Below are positions 8,938 through 18,492 of a stretch of DNA of 64,000 nt, in pieces. The stretch is from a bacterium. Its GTDB lineage: Bacteria > Actinomycetota > Acidimicrobiia > Acidimicrobiales > Bin134. A model generated the notes under the pieces. That model saw nothing but the letters and a program-made list of their open reading frames with translations, did not search any database and was not told where the DNA came from. A program made the position numbers and the translations under genes. Where the stretch lies: NCBI GenBank assembly GCA_026709025.1, contig JAPOTT010000029.1, positions 22,231 through 86,230 of the forward strand. The letters are read 5' to 3'. The number at the start of each line of letters is the position of its first letter. The first letter of the stretch is position 1.

Positions 8938-9816
8938 TTAGGCCGCGTCAATATCTAGCAGTTCGGCTTGATCTCGCACCATATCTAGAGATCGTCCGAT
9001 CATGCGACGGATGGCTTCGGAGGTGAGATCTAACACTTCGCCGATTTCGCGGTAGCTGTGCTTTTGCCCGTCTACCAAGCCAAAGCGCATCTCAAGGGCG
9101 AAACGCGCCCGCTCATCTAGCACATCCAATAACTCTGAGAGGGTATCCATCTGATCCACTGCCAACATAAGATCTTCTGGGCTAGCACTTGTGTCTGGTT
9201 GAAGATCTAGCAGTTCACTGCTGTTGTCATCTCCCACGGTGGTGTTGAGGGATGTGGGGGAGGTTAGGCGGTGCAAGAAGGCGTTTTCTGTGTCCAGTTC
9301 CTCGCCACCACCACTAGCTTGGCGCACCGCGGCCCGTAAGCTAGCAGCTCTCTCTCCGGGCAACCGGATTAGGTTGGCTTTTTGATCCAGCGCTCTGCCG
9401 ATGGACTGGCGGATCCAGAACGTGGCGTAGGTAGAGAACTTGAAGCCCTTGCGCCAGTCAAACTTGTCTACTGCTCTGTCTAAACCCAGGTTGCCTTCTT
9501 GGATCAGATCTAACAACTCCATGCCGGTGGGTAGCGGGTACTTTTTGGCCACGCTCACCACTAAGCGCAGGTTGGCGCGGATAAATCGTTCTTTGGCTCG
9601 GTCAGCTTCTCGCACTTGGGCCTTGAGGCGCGGGCTGCGTTTGCCAGCATCCATTTCTGCTTGCGCGTGGCGACCTTGTTCGATGGTCTTGGAAAGTTGT
9701 ACTTCGTCTTCTTTTGTGAGTAACGGCACTAGGCCGATGGCGTTTAGGTAATGGCCTGTTGAATCGTCCATGTCATCCTGTCTAGTCTCTTGGCTTATCT
9801 TAGTTTTAGGCTGCAA
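8938..9816 (-). CDS. RpoD/SigB-like sigma-70 family factor
   Basis: 'RFIRANLRLVVSVAKKYPLPTGMELLDLIQEGNLGLDRAVDKFDWRKGFKFSTYATFWIRQSIGRAL' region 2; HTH in region 4. Confidence 0.9.
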   Translation of the reverse strand: MQPKTKISQETRQDDMDDSTGHYLNAIGLVPLLTKEDEVQLSKTIEQGRHAQAEMDAGKRSPRLKAQVREADRAKERFIRANLRLVVSVAKKYPLPTGMELLDLIQEGNLGLDRAVDKFDWRKGFKFSTYATFWIRQSIGRALDQKANLIRLPGERAASLRAAVRQASGGGEELDTENAFLHRLTSPTSLNTTVGDDNSSELLDLQPDTSASPEDLMLAVDQMDTLSELLDVLDERARFALEMRFGLVDGQKHSYREIGEVLDLTSEAIRRMIGRSLDMVRDQAELLDIDAA

Positions 9817-9961
9817 CCTCCCTACGCCTAACTTTGTTCCCGTAGCACTGATATTTTGCTGTTAGCGTTAATATGCTTGCTGGCAACAAACCCAGGTGCA
9901 GCCCTTTGTTCGCGTTAAAAATACAGGTTCAAAGCCTGTCCTGTCGCATTAATTTGGCTAT

Positions 9962-10549
9962 ATGAGTCGCATCACGAGTCGCATCGGCATTTTCGGGGGC
10001 ACTTTTGACCCCATTCATCTAGGTCACATTTCGGTGGCTCGTTGTGTTGCCGCTCATCTAGAGTTAGATCGGGTGGAGTTAGTGGTGGCTAATGAGCCGT
10101 GGCAGAAGGTTGATACCACACAAATGCAGGCAGCAGAGCATCGCTTGGCTATGGTGCGCGCTGCGGTAGGCGAGATAGATGGGTTGGTGGCCTCATCTTT
10201 GGAGATAGAGCGGGGCGGCCCCACATATACTGTGGATACTTTGGAGCAGTTTCGAGCTAATGAGCCCGACAGCAAGCTGTTTTTGATTGTGGGCAGCGAT
10301 GCTGCTGGCGGCATGGATTCGTGGCATCGTTACTCCGACATCGCTCACCTAGCTGAGGTGGTGGTGGTAGATAGGGTTGGTTTTGTTAGACAGCGTCCCC
10401 CCGTGGCTTGTCGGGTGGTGAGGTGGCAGGGGGTGGATGTATCTAGCAGCGAGATACGCCACCGGCTTCGTGCTGGTGAGCCTGTAGGGGAGTTGATGCC
10501 AGCAGCGGCGCTGGCATATTGCCGCAAACAAGGTTTATACGGTTGTTGA
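9962..10549 (+). CDS. nadD: Nicotinate-nucleotide adenylyltransferase
   Basis: 'IGIFGGTFDPIHLGHISVA' and 'VSSSEIRHRLRAGEPVGELMPAAALAYCRKQGLY'. Confidence 0.92.
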   Translation: MSRITSRIGIFGGTFDPIHLGHISVARCVAAHLELDRVELVVANEPWQKVDTTQMQAAEHRLAMVRAAVGEIDGLVASSLEIERGGPTYTVDTLEQFRANEPDSKLFLIVGSDAAGGMDSWHRYSDIAHLAEVVVVDRVGFVRQRPPVACRVVRWQGVDVSSSEIRHRLRAGEPVGELMPAAALAYCRKQGLYGC

Positions 10550-10550
10550 G

Positions 10551-11858
10551 ATGAGCACTGGCGGTTTTTGGCGTTGGGGTTGGCCGTTGCTGCTAGTGGG
10601 GTTGGGTGTGGCGGTGCCTTTGTTGGTTTGGTTGGGGTGGACGGTCATTGTCAACAGCAGCGATGGCACTTCGGTGGGCGGGGTGATTGATCGCTCTGCG
10701 CCGGGTTTTCAGGCTTTCGTAGATCCCACACCAACGTTGTTGTTGGTTCACGGCGATGCCACAGCGCTTTATAGCTTGGCATTGCTGACGCTTACCGACG
10801 CAGGGGTTACCGATACAGGGCTTACCAATGCTGGGAGCGGCGGGGCGCAAACTAATGGGAGCGGTGTTGCTGCTTCTGCGTCTGATACCGCAGGCTCTAA
10901 CCTGAGCTCCGCTGATACCGCTTCTGACGGCGATGGTTCTGTGGCCGATAGCGCTGTTTTGCTGATTGCCCCAGAAACCCTGACCGACGCTGGCTTGTTG
11001 AGCGAACTATGGGTTACCGCGGGCACGCAAGGGTTGCTTGATGCTGTGGCTGATCTGTTGGGTACCGTACCCCAAGAAGTGCAAGTTGTGAATGATGCGG
11101 GTTGGCAGGCTCTGGTGTCGGCTACTGCTCCTGTTGTGCTAGAGAACCCTGATGTGCTCACTGCTGCTAATGGCGCTAACGCTGGTAGCGAGGTGGCTTT
11201 TGCATCTGGGGAGATTGCTTTGTCGGCCGCTCAAGTTGGCTCCTATCTGTCGTGGCGTAACGCGGGGGAGTCGCCTTTGGTTGCTTTGTTTCGCCAAGAG
11301 CTGTTCTGGCAGGCATGGTTGTCACAGGTACAGACAGCTTTGAGAGGCGCTACGCATGGTTTGGTGATCCCGGGTGAAACGGATCGCGCTATGGGTCGCT
11401 TTGTGCCAGCGATGGTGGCGGGCAGGGTGCGGGTGCTGGCATTGCCTGGGTTTTTGGGGGTAGGCGGTGCTGTCCAAACCGATGCTGAGGCCACTAAGGA
11501 TTTGTTGCGAGAGATTGTGCCTTTTGGGGTAGCCACCGCAAATGAGGAGAGGCCGCGGGTGAGGGTGTTGAACGGCACCAGCGATTTGAGCCTCACCAAT
11601 GCTGTTGCTCGTGTTTTGATTCGGGCTGGTGCTGAGATAACCGTTATCGGTAATGCCGGGGAGCTTGGTGTGTCTAATACACAGATTGCCTATCACGATG
11701 CAGGGCTTGCAGATCAGGCCCTTTTGTTGCAGCAAGCCCTGGGCGTGGGCATGGTGGTAGCTCAAGAAGCTATCGATTTAGAGTTGCACATCACAGTGAT
11801 CATTGGTGCAGACATGGTTGGAGCAGATTTCGTATCAAATGTCTCAGCGCAAGGTTAG
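10551..11858 (+). CDS. LytR_C domain protein, divergent N-terminal region
   Basis: C-terminal 'RPRVRVLNGTSDLSLTNAVARVLIRAGAEITVIGNAG' LytR_C-like; located between nadD and rsfS. Confidence 0.6.
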   Translation: MSTGGFWRWGWPLLLVGLGVAVPLLVWLGWTVIVNSSDGTSVGGVIDRSAPGFQAFVDPTPTLLLVHGDATALYSLALLTLTDAGVTDTGLTNAGSGGAQTNGSGVAASASDTAGSNLSSADTASDGDGSVADSAVLLIAPETLTDAGLLSELWVTAGTQGLLDAVADLLGTVPQEVQVVNDAGWQALVSATAPVVLENPDVLTAANGANAGSEVAFASGEIALSAAQVGSYLSWRNAGESPLVALFRQELFWQAWLSQVQTALRGATHGLVIPGETDRAMGRFVPAMVAGRVRVLALPGFLGVGGAVQTDAEATKDLLREIVPFGVATANEERPRVRVLNGTSDLSLTNAVARVLIRAGAEITVIGNAGELGVSNTQIAYHDAGLADQALLLQQALGVGMVVAQEAIDLELHITVIIGADMVGADFVSNVSAQG

Positions 11859-11878
11859 AGTGTTGGCGTGATTACATT

Positions 11879-12349
11879 ATGAGCATCATTTCTGTCGGTA
11901 AACAGTTTGACGAGCGATCTGTTGCCGGTAAACCGGTTGCCGATCGGCCTGAGGTAGATCGGCCTGAGGTAGATGAGCTAACGGTGTGGGGTTGGGTGAA
12001 AGCAGCAGTGGCTGCTGCTGAAGACGGGCCTGGATCAAACACAGTTATCATCAACGTGGGGGAGGTGCTATCCATAACTGGTTATTTTGTGATCACCAGT
12101 GGTGCCAATTCCCGAGCTGTGCGTGGGTTGACAGAGCAGGTTGAAGAAGGGGTAGATACTGTGGGTGGCCCCAAACCATTTAGTATCGAAGGTAAAGGAC
12201 AGCACGAATGGGTGCTCATGGATTATGGTGACTTTGTTGTTCACATCTTCACCGCTGGGGCAAGGGAGTACTACGCCCTAGAACAACTCTGGAAAGATTG
12301 CCCAACGCTCACAGCCGAGTTACCCCTACCCGCAGCAATGGCAGAGTAA
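11879..12349 (+). CDS. rsfS: Ribosome silencing factor RsfS
   Basis: 'DYGDFVVHIFTAGAREYYALEQLWKDCP' C-terminal signature; downstream of nadD. Confidence 0.88.
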   Translation: MSIISVGKQFDERSVAGKPVADRPEVDRPEVDELTVWGWVKAAVAAAEDGPGSNTVIINVGEVLSITGYFVITSGANSRAVRGLTEQVEEGVDTVGGPKPFSIEGKGQHEWVLMDYGDFVVHIFTAGAREYYALEQLWKDCPTLTAELPLPAAMAE

Positions 12350-12437
12350 AACGAGGGTTTGTGGAACGTTCTACACCGGTTTGGAAATCTTTTTTGAGCG
12401 TGCGTGTGGTCAAAGCTTCCAATGAGTTAATCGAGAT

Positions 12438-12572
12438 TTATTCTATGAGGTCTATCGTAACTCGGCGGCCTTGTATTTGAGTTTGAAGAGCACGAGCTAG
12501 CCGTGCAACTTCATGGGTGTGAGGAAGACTAAGAAGCCATTCCACTACGGCTGAGGAATCGAGAACGATCAC
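12438..12572 (-). pseudogene. VapC/FitB PIN toxin N-terminal fragment (about 44 aa)
   Basis: GTG start overlapping antitoxin TGA (GTGA); reads VIVLDSSAVVEWLLSLPHTHEVARLARALQTQIQGRRVTIDLIE*; stops early. Confidence 0.75.
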
Positions 12573-12796
12573 CTAGAATCGCGCTCAGCTCGAACAACAT
12601 CGGCAGCCGACTCTTTGACAGTTATTCGTTCAAACGCAGCCACGCGCTCAACAAGTTCTCGGCGGGTTGGCCGCTCCATTGCTCGTCGTAACTCTCCGAG
12701 CGCGTACTCCGAGAGGGACTGACCCTCAAGAGCAGCTCGAGCCTTCAAGCGGCGGTGCAGTTCGTCGGGAAGATTACGTATCTGAAGTGTGGGCAT
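12569..12796 (-). CDS. FitA/VapB-like Arc-type antitoxin
   Basis: MPTLQIRNLPDELHRRLKARAALEGQSLSEYALGELRRAMERPTRREL... typical FitA-like RHH. Confidence 0.85.
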   Translation of the reverse strand: MPTLQIRNLPDELHRRLKARAALEGQSLSEYALGELRRAMERPTRRELVERVAAFERITVKESAADVVRAERDSR

Positions 12797-12982
12797 GAAA
12801 CCAGCATACTTTCATGCAAAACACATGACTATTCAGCATCCGATCTAAACAAGGGTTTGGGCAGATGAACATGTTCCAGCCCAGCATGAAGGCACGTATT
12901 ATGTATGTGCCACCTGTCACCGCCAAACCCACAAACACCCCAACCAACCTCTCCATGAGCAACAAGGCGGGGAGGGGGGGAG

Positions 12983-13056
<74 letters not shown>

Positions 13057-13327
13057 GTGAAGCTGCCACTCTAGCAGCCTGCTTGGGTTGTACCACCTTG
13101 TTTACAACAGCACATAACAAGCAGCGCCACCGGTAGCCCACAACTTGGGGGGAGTTCAGATTTAGCTTGCGGAGCCATGAGCCCCATTGAGTTGCCAGCA
13201 AGGTGGACTGCACTAGGGAGAGCCTTGATTTAGCCTGTGGCGCAATAGGCCGTATATTGTCTGTAAGGTTCATATTGTCCCCTCAGGCAAGGTTATCCCT
13301 CTGCCGTTGAAGTAATGGAGGAAGCAA

Positions 13328-14581
13328 ATGACAGATGAGCACTTCATGTACGTTCGCAACCGCGATTTGCCGTACAAGACCTTCGATTCCGACAACCACC
13401 TTTATGAGACCAAGGATGCCTTTACCAGGTTCCTCCCTAAGTCCATGGAGGGTGCGGTGAAGTATGTTGAGATTGAGGGTCGCACCAAGATTGCCCTCAA
13501 AGACAAAATCAGCGGCTACATCCCAAATCCCACGTTTACTCGTGTGGCAGCACCGGGTGCGTGGGGGCTTGATCCGGCTGCTGAGGGTGGTGCCAACGCG
13601 CAAGGTTCTAGAGTGGGGAACTTTGTTCGGTCGGACGATTTCAAGCCGCAAGTAATCCCCGGTGTGGAGGCTTTCTTTGATCCCGAGCCTCGTCTACAGC
13701 TTATGCAAGATATGGGCATCGACCGCACCCTGATGTGGCCAACTTTGGCCAGCGTGCTAGAGGAGCGCCTTGCTGACGACCCACGCACGGTTTGTGGCCT
13801 CATTCATGCCTTTAACCAGTGGCTCCACGATCACTGGAGCTTCAACTACGAAGACAAGATGTTCGTTACGCCGCTCATCTCTTTGTCGATCCTAGATCGT
13901 GCCATTGAGGAATTGCAGTGGGTGGCAGAGAGAGGTGCCAAGATATTTTTGCTGCGAGTAGCCCCGGTGCCCACGTATGAGGGTCGCAAATCCTTTGCAC
14001 TGCCAGAGTTTGACCCATTCTGGGAGCTTGTTCAGGAACTAGACCTAGTTGTGGGCATGCACTCGGGCGACTCCGGCTATACCCGCTACACCGATGAGTG
14101 GGAGGGTCGCCATGGCGCAGAGTTCTTGGCGTTTCAGCCTAATGCAGCTCCGGGCTTTCAGCTTTTGGCATCTGAAAAGGACAACCTGGTGGACGCAATG
14201 GCATCCATCATCGGACATGGTCTTGCCACTCGTTTCCCCAAGCTCAGGTTTGCACCGGTGGAGTTTTCCAGCAAGTGGTTGAGGCCGTTTGTGGCTAAGC
14301 TGCGCGATGCTTCAGAGAATCAATCCATTCTGTTTGACGAAGACCCATGCGAGGCTTTTTTCCGTACCGTGTACGTGCATTGCTTCCATGAGGCCGACCC
14401 AGCGGGGCTCCTCGCTGAAACCGGCATCCCAGCCGACCGCGTGATGTTTGGCTCCGACTTCCCGCATCCTGAGGGCATGGCCGACCCCGTTGCTTACGCT
14501 GATTTAGTAAAGGACATGCCATCCCAAGAACAGGAACTGATCATGGGCGGTACTGTGGCTAACATGTTGAAGGTGGCTTAG
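13328..14581 (+). CDS. Amidohydrolase-2 family metal-dependent hydrolase
   Basis: 'KTFDSDNHLYE', 'VVGMHSGDSGY', 'VMFGSDFPHPEG'. Confidence 0.85.
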   Translation: MTDEHFMYVRNRDLPYKTFDSDNHLYETKDAFTRFLPKSMEGAVKYVEIEGRTKIALKDKISGYIPNPTFTRVAAPGAWGLDPAAEGGANAQGSRVGNFVRSDDFKPQVIPGVEAFFDPEPRLQLMQDMGIDRTLMWPTLASVLEERLADDPRTVCGLIHAFNQWLHDHWSFNYEDKMFVTPLISLSILDRAIEELQWVAERGAKIFLLRVAPVPTYEGRKSFALPEFDPFWELVQELDLVVGMHSGDSGYTRYTDEWEGRHGAEFLAFQPNAAPGFQLLASEKDNLVDAMASIIGHGLATRFPKLRFAPVEFSSKWLRPFVAKLRDASENQSILFDEDPCEAFFRTVYVHCFHEADPAGLLAETGIPADRVMFGSDFPHPEGMADPVAYADLVKDMPSQEQELIMGGTVANMLKVA

Positions 14582-14622
14582 GCCAACCAGCTCAGTTAAG
14601 TCAGTTTGGCACACCAGCCCGG

Positions 14623-15006
14623 CTAGTCCAGTGAGATCTGCACTACATCGTCTACCACGCGAGTTCTGAAGGTGTGCATGTTGCCAGACCAGCCGTCGTT
14701 GGAGGGTAGAACGCATTCTCCGGTTGACACGTCAAACACAGATCCATGTTCTGGGCATCGCAACAGAGTGCCGCGCATTAGCGGCACACCACCAAGCGGT
14801 GTTTCTTGATGCGGGCACATGGGTTGAAAAGCACACCACTTTTCTCCAGTGTTGGCTATGGCAACGGGGGTGCCGTCCACATCAACGATGGCGGTCTCAC
14901 CGGGTTCCAGATAGTCGGTGGGCGCTGCGTCAACAAAGCTGTTGGTGTCTGTGCTGTTGGTATCTGTGCTGTTGGTATCTGGCATTTGCATCTCCAAGGT
15001 GCTCAA
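14623..15006 (-). CDS. Rieske [2Fe-2S] ferredoxin
   Basis: 'MCPHQETPLGG...LLRCPEHGSVFDVSTGECV' (CxH...CxxH); N-terminal TDTNS repeats. Confidence 0.88.
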   Translation of the reverse strand: MSTLEMQMPDTNSTDTNSTDTNSFVDAAPTDYLEPGETAIVDVDGTPVAIANTGEKWCAFQPMCPHQETPLGGVPLMRGTLLRCPEHGSVFDVSTGECVLPSNDGWSGNMHTFRTRVVDDVVQISLD

Positions 15007-15081
15007 GCACCGGCATTAAGCGCAGGCCATACTGATGGCCTGCGCGCTGGTTGATGTTTTACTTTTTACAGGAGGTTACCC

Positions 15082-16026
15082 ATGAACTCTAGACCGAAAA
15101 TGAGTAGGTTTGACCAGATGCGGGCCATGGCCTCTTCCATGTTCAAGCAGCGACGCAAGCCCAATCCCGCACTTGCTATTTCGCCCGCTGATTCAGATCT
15201 CAACGGCAAAACGGTTGCCTTCACCGGTGGTACCGATGGGATGGGCAGGGTGGCAGTGGAACTGCTGCACAAGATGGGAGCCACAGTTATTTTGTTGGGT
15301 CGCAATGAGGCCAAGGGCCAAGCGCTGATAGATGAACTGGGTTCCAATGTTCGGTTCGTCCACTGCGACTTGGTTTCTTTGGAGAGCGTGCGCAGCGCTG
15401 CGTCTAAGGTGCTAGCTGATTACCCCGAAATCCATGTTCTTGTGAACAACGCTGGAGTGAATCTAGGTGATCGACAGGAAACCCCAGAGGGCTTCGAAGC
15501 GCATTGGGTGATTAACTATCTGGGGTCGTATTTGCTCACCAACCTCCTGCTAGACCGGCTCCAGGCTTCGGCACCAGCGCGTATCGTGAACGTGTCCTCA
15601 GCTACGGAAGCCCTTGGGCACATCAACTTTGACAACCTGCAACTAGAGCGCAACTTCAGCACCGGCAAGGCATATTCGCAGGCCAAGCTGGCACTCAACA
15701 TGTTTACAATCCACTTGTCCCGCCAGCTAGAAGGGTCGGGGGTGACGGTGAATGCGCTCAACCCAGGCTTTATCAAAAGCAATTTGTTGCGTGATTTGAA
15801 GGGGAAAGAAAGAGTGGGTTCTATCCTTATGTTGCTTTTTGCTTCGCCTGCGCTTGTGGGCGCAGATCGTATCGTGCGGCTTGCTGTTTCGTCGGCGTAT
15901 GAAGGGGTTAGTGGGCAGTTTGTGTTTGAAGACGCGGCACGGCTGCCAAACCCAGAAGCACTGGACGACACAATTGTGGAGCGCCTGATGGAGGTGAGCC
16001 GGGCCCAAGCTGGACTAGAAGGCTGA
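15082..16026 (+). CDS. Short-chain dehydrogenase/reductase
   Basis: 'KTVAFTGGTDGMGRVAVELL', 'VLVNNAGVN', 'YSQAKLALNMF' (YxxxK). Confidence 0.88.
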   Translation: MNSRPKMSRFDQMRAMASSMFKQRRKPNPALAISPADSDLNGKTVAFTGGTDGMGRVAVELLHKMGATVILLGRNEAKGQALIDELGSNVRFVHCDLVSLESVRSAASKVLADYPEIHVLVNNAGVNLGDRQETPEGFEAHWVINYLGSYLLTNLLLDRLQASAPARIVNVSSATEALGHINFDNLQLERNFSTGKAYSQAKLALNMFTIHLSRQLEGSGVTVNALNPGFIKSNLLRDLKGKERVGSILMLLFASPALVGADRIVRLAVSSAYEGVSGQFVFEDAARLPNPEALDDTIVERLMEVSRAQAGLEG

Positions 16027-16083
16027 GCTTCGCTGCGCTAGGTATTGTGGGATTCACTGGCTAGTTGAGCTTGGGAGAGAGCC

Positions 16084-17220
16084 GTGGATTTTGCCTACAA
16101 CGATGATCAGGCGCTGTTACAGGATGCCACCCGGCGTTTTTTGGAACAGCGCCATCCGCTAGCAGCGGTGCGCGCTCAGCTAGAAGCTGACTCTACTTTC
16201 GACCGTGAAGTGTGGCGTGCTGGGGCAGAACTCGGTTGGGCTGCTTTGTTGGTGCCCGAGCAATACGGCGGGGGCAGCGTGACGGATCAGCCCGTTGTGG
16301 ATCTTTGTGCAGTTGGCGAAGAACTTGGCAGGGTGCTTTATCCAGGCCCTTTTTTGGCAGCCAACGTGGTGGCCGATGCTGTTGCCACATTTGGCGACCC
16401 ACAACAAAAACAGCAGTATTTGACCCCAATCGCTGCTGGAGATTGCGTGCCCACATGGTGTACCACCACCGATGGCTCTGTAGATATAGCTGCTATTGGG
16501 GTTGAGGCCACAACTACGGCTACTGGGCTGCGCTTGGACGGTGTGGCTCGGTATACCCACGATGCACATCAGGCAGATTTGTTGTTGGTGGCCTGTAATG
16601 CTGTAAGTGGGCCTTCGTTGGTATTGGTGCCGCTGCCAACGTCTGGCCTGCAGGTTCGGGTGCTTGGCGGCTTAGACCTTACAAGGCGGCTCTGTGAGGT
16701 GAGTTTTGAAGGTGTCCAAGTAGATACGCAGCAGGTATTGGGCCCGGTTGGTATGGCCGAAGAAACCATCTGGCGTGCGTATCGTTTAGCCACGGTGGTA
16801 CAAGCAGCCGAGGCAGTAGGTGCCGCAGAGCAGGTTTTTGAGTTCACCGTGCAGTACGCCAAAGATCGCAAGCAGTTTGGTCGCGCCATTGGCGGCTTCC
16901 AAGCCATCAAGCATCGCTTAGCCGACTTGTTGATGGAGCTTGAGGGGGCGCGTGTGGCTACGCGTTACGCCGCTTTGGCTGTCGCAGACAATCGACATGA
17001 TCGTGATGAGGCTGTTTTTGTGGCAGGTGCAGCGGTGCGCGATGCGTTTGCGTTCATTGCGGGGGAGTCGGTGCAGATACACGGCGGTATCGGCTTTACT
17101 TGGGAGTACGATGTTCACCTGTTTATGCGTCGGGCCAAAGTAGAGCAAGTGTTGTTGGGCGATCCCGATTGGCATCGCGAGCAGCTATGCAGGTTGGTAG
17201 AAGCGGAGGTGCTGGCCTGA
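16084..17220 (+). CDS. Acyl-CoA dehydrogenase
   Basis: 'YAKDRKQFGRAIGGFQAIKHRLADLL', 'QIHGGIGFTWEYDVHLFMRRAK'. Confidence 0.9.
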   Translation: MDFAYNDDQALLQDATRRFLEQRHPLAAVRAQLEADSTFDREVWRAGAELGWAALLVPEQYGGGSVTDQPVVDLCAVGEELGRVLYPGPFLAANVVADAVATFGDPQQKQQYLTPIAAGDCVPTWCTTTDGSVDIAAIGVEATTTATGLRLDGVARYTHDAHQADLLLVACNAVSGPSLVLVPLPTSGLQVRVLGGLDLTRRLCEVSFEGVQVDTQQVLGPVGMAEETIWRAYRLATVVQAAEAVGAAEQVFEFTVQYAKDRKQFGRAIGGFQAIKHRLADLLMELEGARVATRYAALAVADNRHDRDEAVFVAGAAVRDAFAFIAGESVQIHGGIGFTWEYDVHLFMRRAKVEQVLLGDPDWHREQLCRLVEAEVLA

Positions 17221-18413
17221 TGGACATAGATATAGGCGAGATTCCAGAGCGCTACGATGCCTATAGGCAAGGTCTGCGGGACTTTATTGCCAAAAACCTG
17301 CCTGAGTTAACTTTTAGGCAGCGCTCTGGGTTGCGGGCACCTGAGGATCCCGAAGATGTGGTGAAGCTGCGGCGCTGGGTAAGCGGTTTGCACGATGCTG
17401 GTTACGGGCCTAGATGTACAGACCCCTTTGAGGCACGCATAAGCGTGGAGGAATTAGAGCGCACACGGGTGCCTTATGTTTTGGGCAACCCGCTGGTAGC
17501 TGGTGCAATCGTGCATTTCGGCACAGAACAGCAGCGTGCGTTTTACCTGCCAGCCATTGCCTCGGGCGAACACATCTGGACGCAGCTTTTTAGCGAGCCA
17601 GACGCAGGCAGCGATCTTACTTCTCTCAAGACGCGTGCTGTCTTAGATGGTGATCACTATGTGGTGAGCGGACAGAAGGTGTGGAGCACTTGGGCGCAGT
17701 TCAGTGATTTCGGCTATCTGTTGGCACGAATTGGAACCGGTACGGGGCGAGATGGCATCACTGCTTTTATTCTCGACATGAAAAGCGAAGGGGTAACCAC
17801 CCGCCCATTGCGCGAGATCACCGGCACCACCGACTTCAACGAGGTGTTTTTGGATGAGGTGCGTATTCCAGCAGAGAACATGATTGGTGAGGCTGGCTTG
17901 GGTTGGACTGTGGCCCAAGCTAGCTTGGCAGATGAGCGCGGCATCCTGCCTGGAGCCAAAGAACGTGACCCTGCTGGCGCGCTGGTGCGGGTTGCACGTC
18001 AGCGCATTAGGGCAGAAAAGCTAGCCATCACCGATAGCGCGGTGCGCCAAGAGATTGGTCGGGTGGCGGCTCGTAGCCGTATCGAGCGCTATTTGGGTTA
18101 TCAAACACAAACCCGAGCAGCTAAGGGCCAATCCACCGTGTGGGATGCGCCGATGGGCAAGATTTGGTTTAGCGAACTGAACCTTGAGACTGCCGACTAC
18201 GCGCTTCGGCTTTTGGGTGGGCGCGGCATGTTGGTGGAAGACGAACCCTTAGCTTATGAGGATGGCTATTGGCAGGATACGTTTATGTATGCCAGGTCTT
18301 GGACTATTGCGGGTGGTTCTAATGAGATCCTGCGTAACGTGATTGGCGAGCGGGGTCTTGGGCTGCCACGTGAACCTCGGAACAAGCCAAACCCTGATTC
18401 CTCCAACAAATAA
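17220..18413 (+). CDS. Acyl-CoA dehydrogenase, overlaps upstream ACAD by one base
   Basis: 'WTQLFSEPDAGSDLTSLKTRAV', 'GGSNEILRNVIGERGLGLPRE'; ATG at 17220 inside TGATG. Confidence 0.9.
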   Translation: MDIDIGEIPERYDAYRQGLRDFIAKNLPELTFRQRSGLRAPEDPEDVVKLRRWVSGLHDAGYGPRCTDPFEARISVEELERTRVPYVLGNPLVAGAIVHFGTEQQRAFYLPAIASGEHIWTQLFSEPDAGSDLTSLKTRAVLDGDHYVVSGQKVWSTWAQFSDFGYLLARIGTGTGRDGITAFILDMKSEGVTTRPLREITGTTDFNEVFLDEVRIPAENMIGEAGLGWTVAQASLADERGILPGAKERDPAGALVRVARQRIRAEKLAITDSAVRQEIGRVAARSRIERYLGYQTQTRAAKGQSTVWDAPMGKIWFSELNLETADYALRLLGGRGMLVEDEPLAYEDGYWQDTFMYARSWTIAGGSNEILRNVIGERGLGLPREPRNKPNPDSSNK

Positions 18414-18492
18414 TCGGCTGCCCTAACCAATAATCTCCCTAACCAATGATCTCTAGATAAAGCACTACAGAGATGCTACAGAAAGGCCAGCT

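Noticed and set aside
9915-9956. tRNA-like T-arm and 3' segment (acaggttcaaagcctgtcctgtcgca)
   Set aside because: No matching 5' acceptor strand or anticodon arm found upstream; at best a remnant
12298-12480. Forward ORF between rsfS and the truncated vapC
   Set aside because: No recognisable protein; overlaps rsfS tail and the toxin remnant on the other strand
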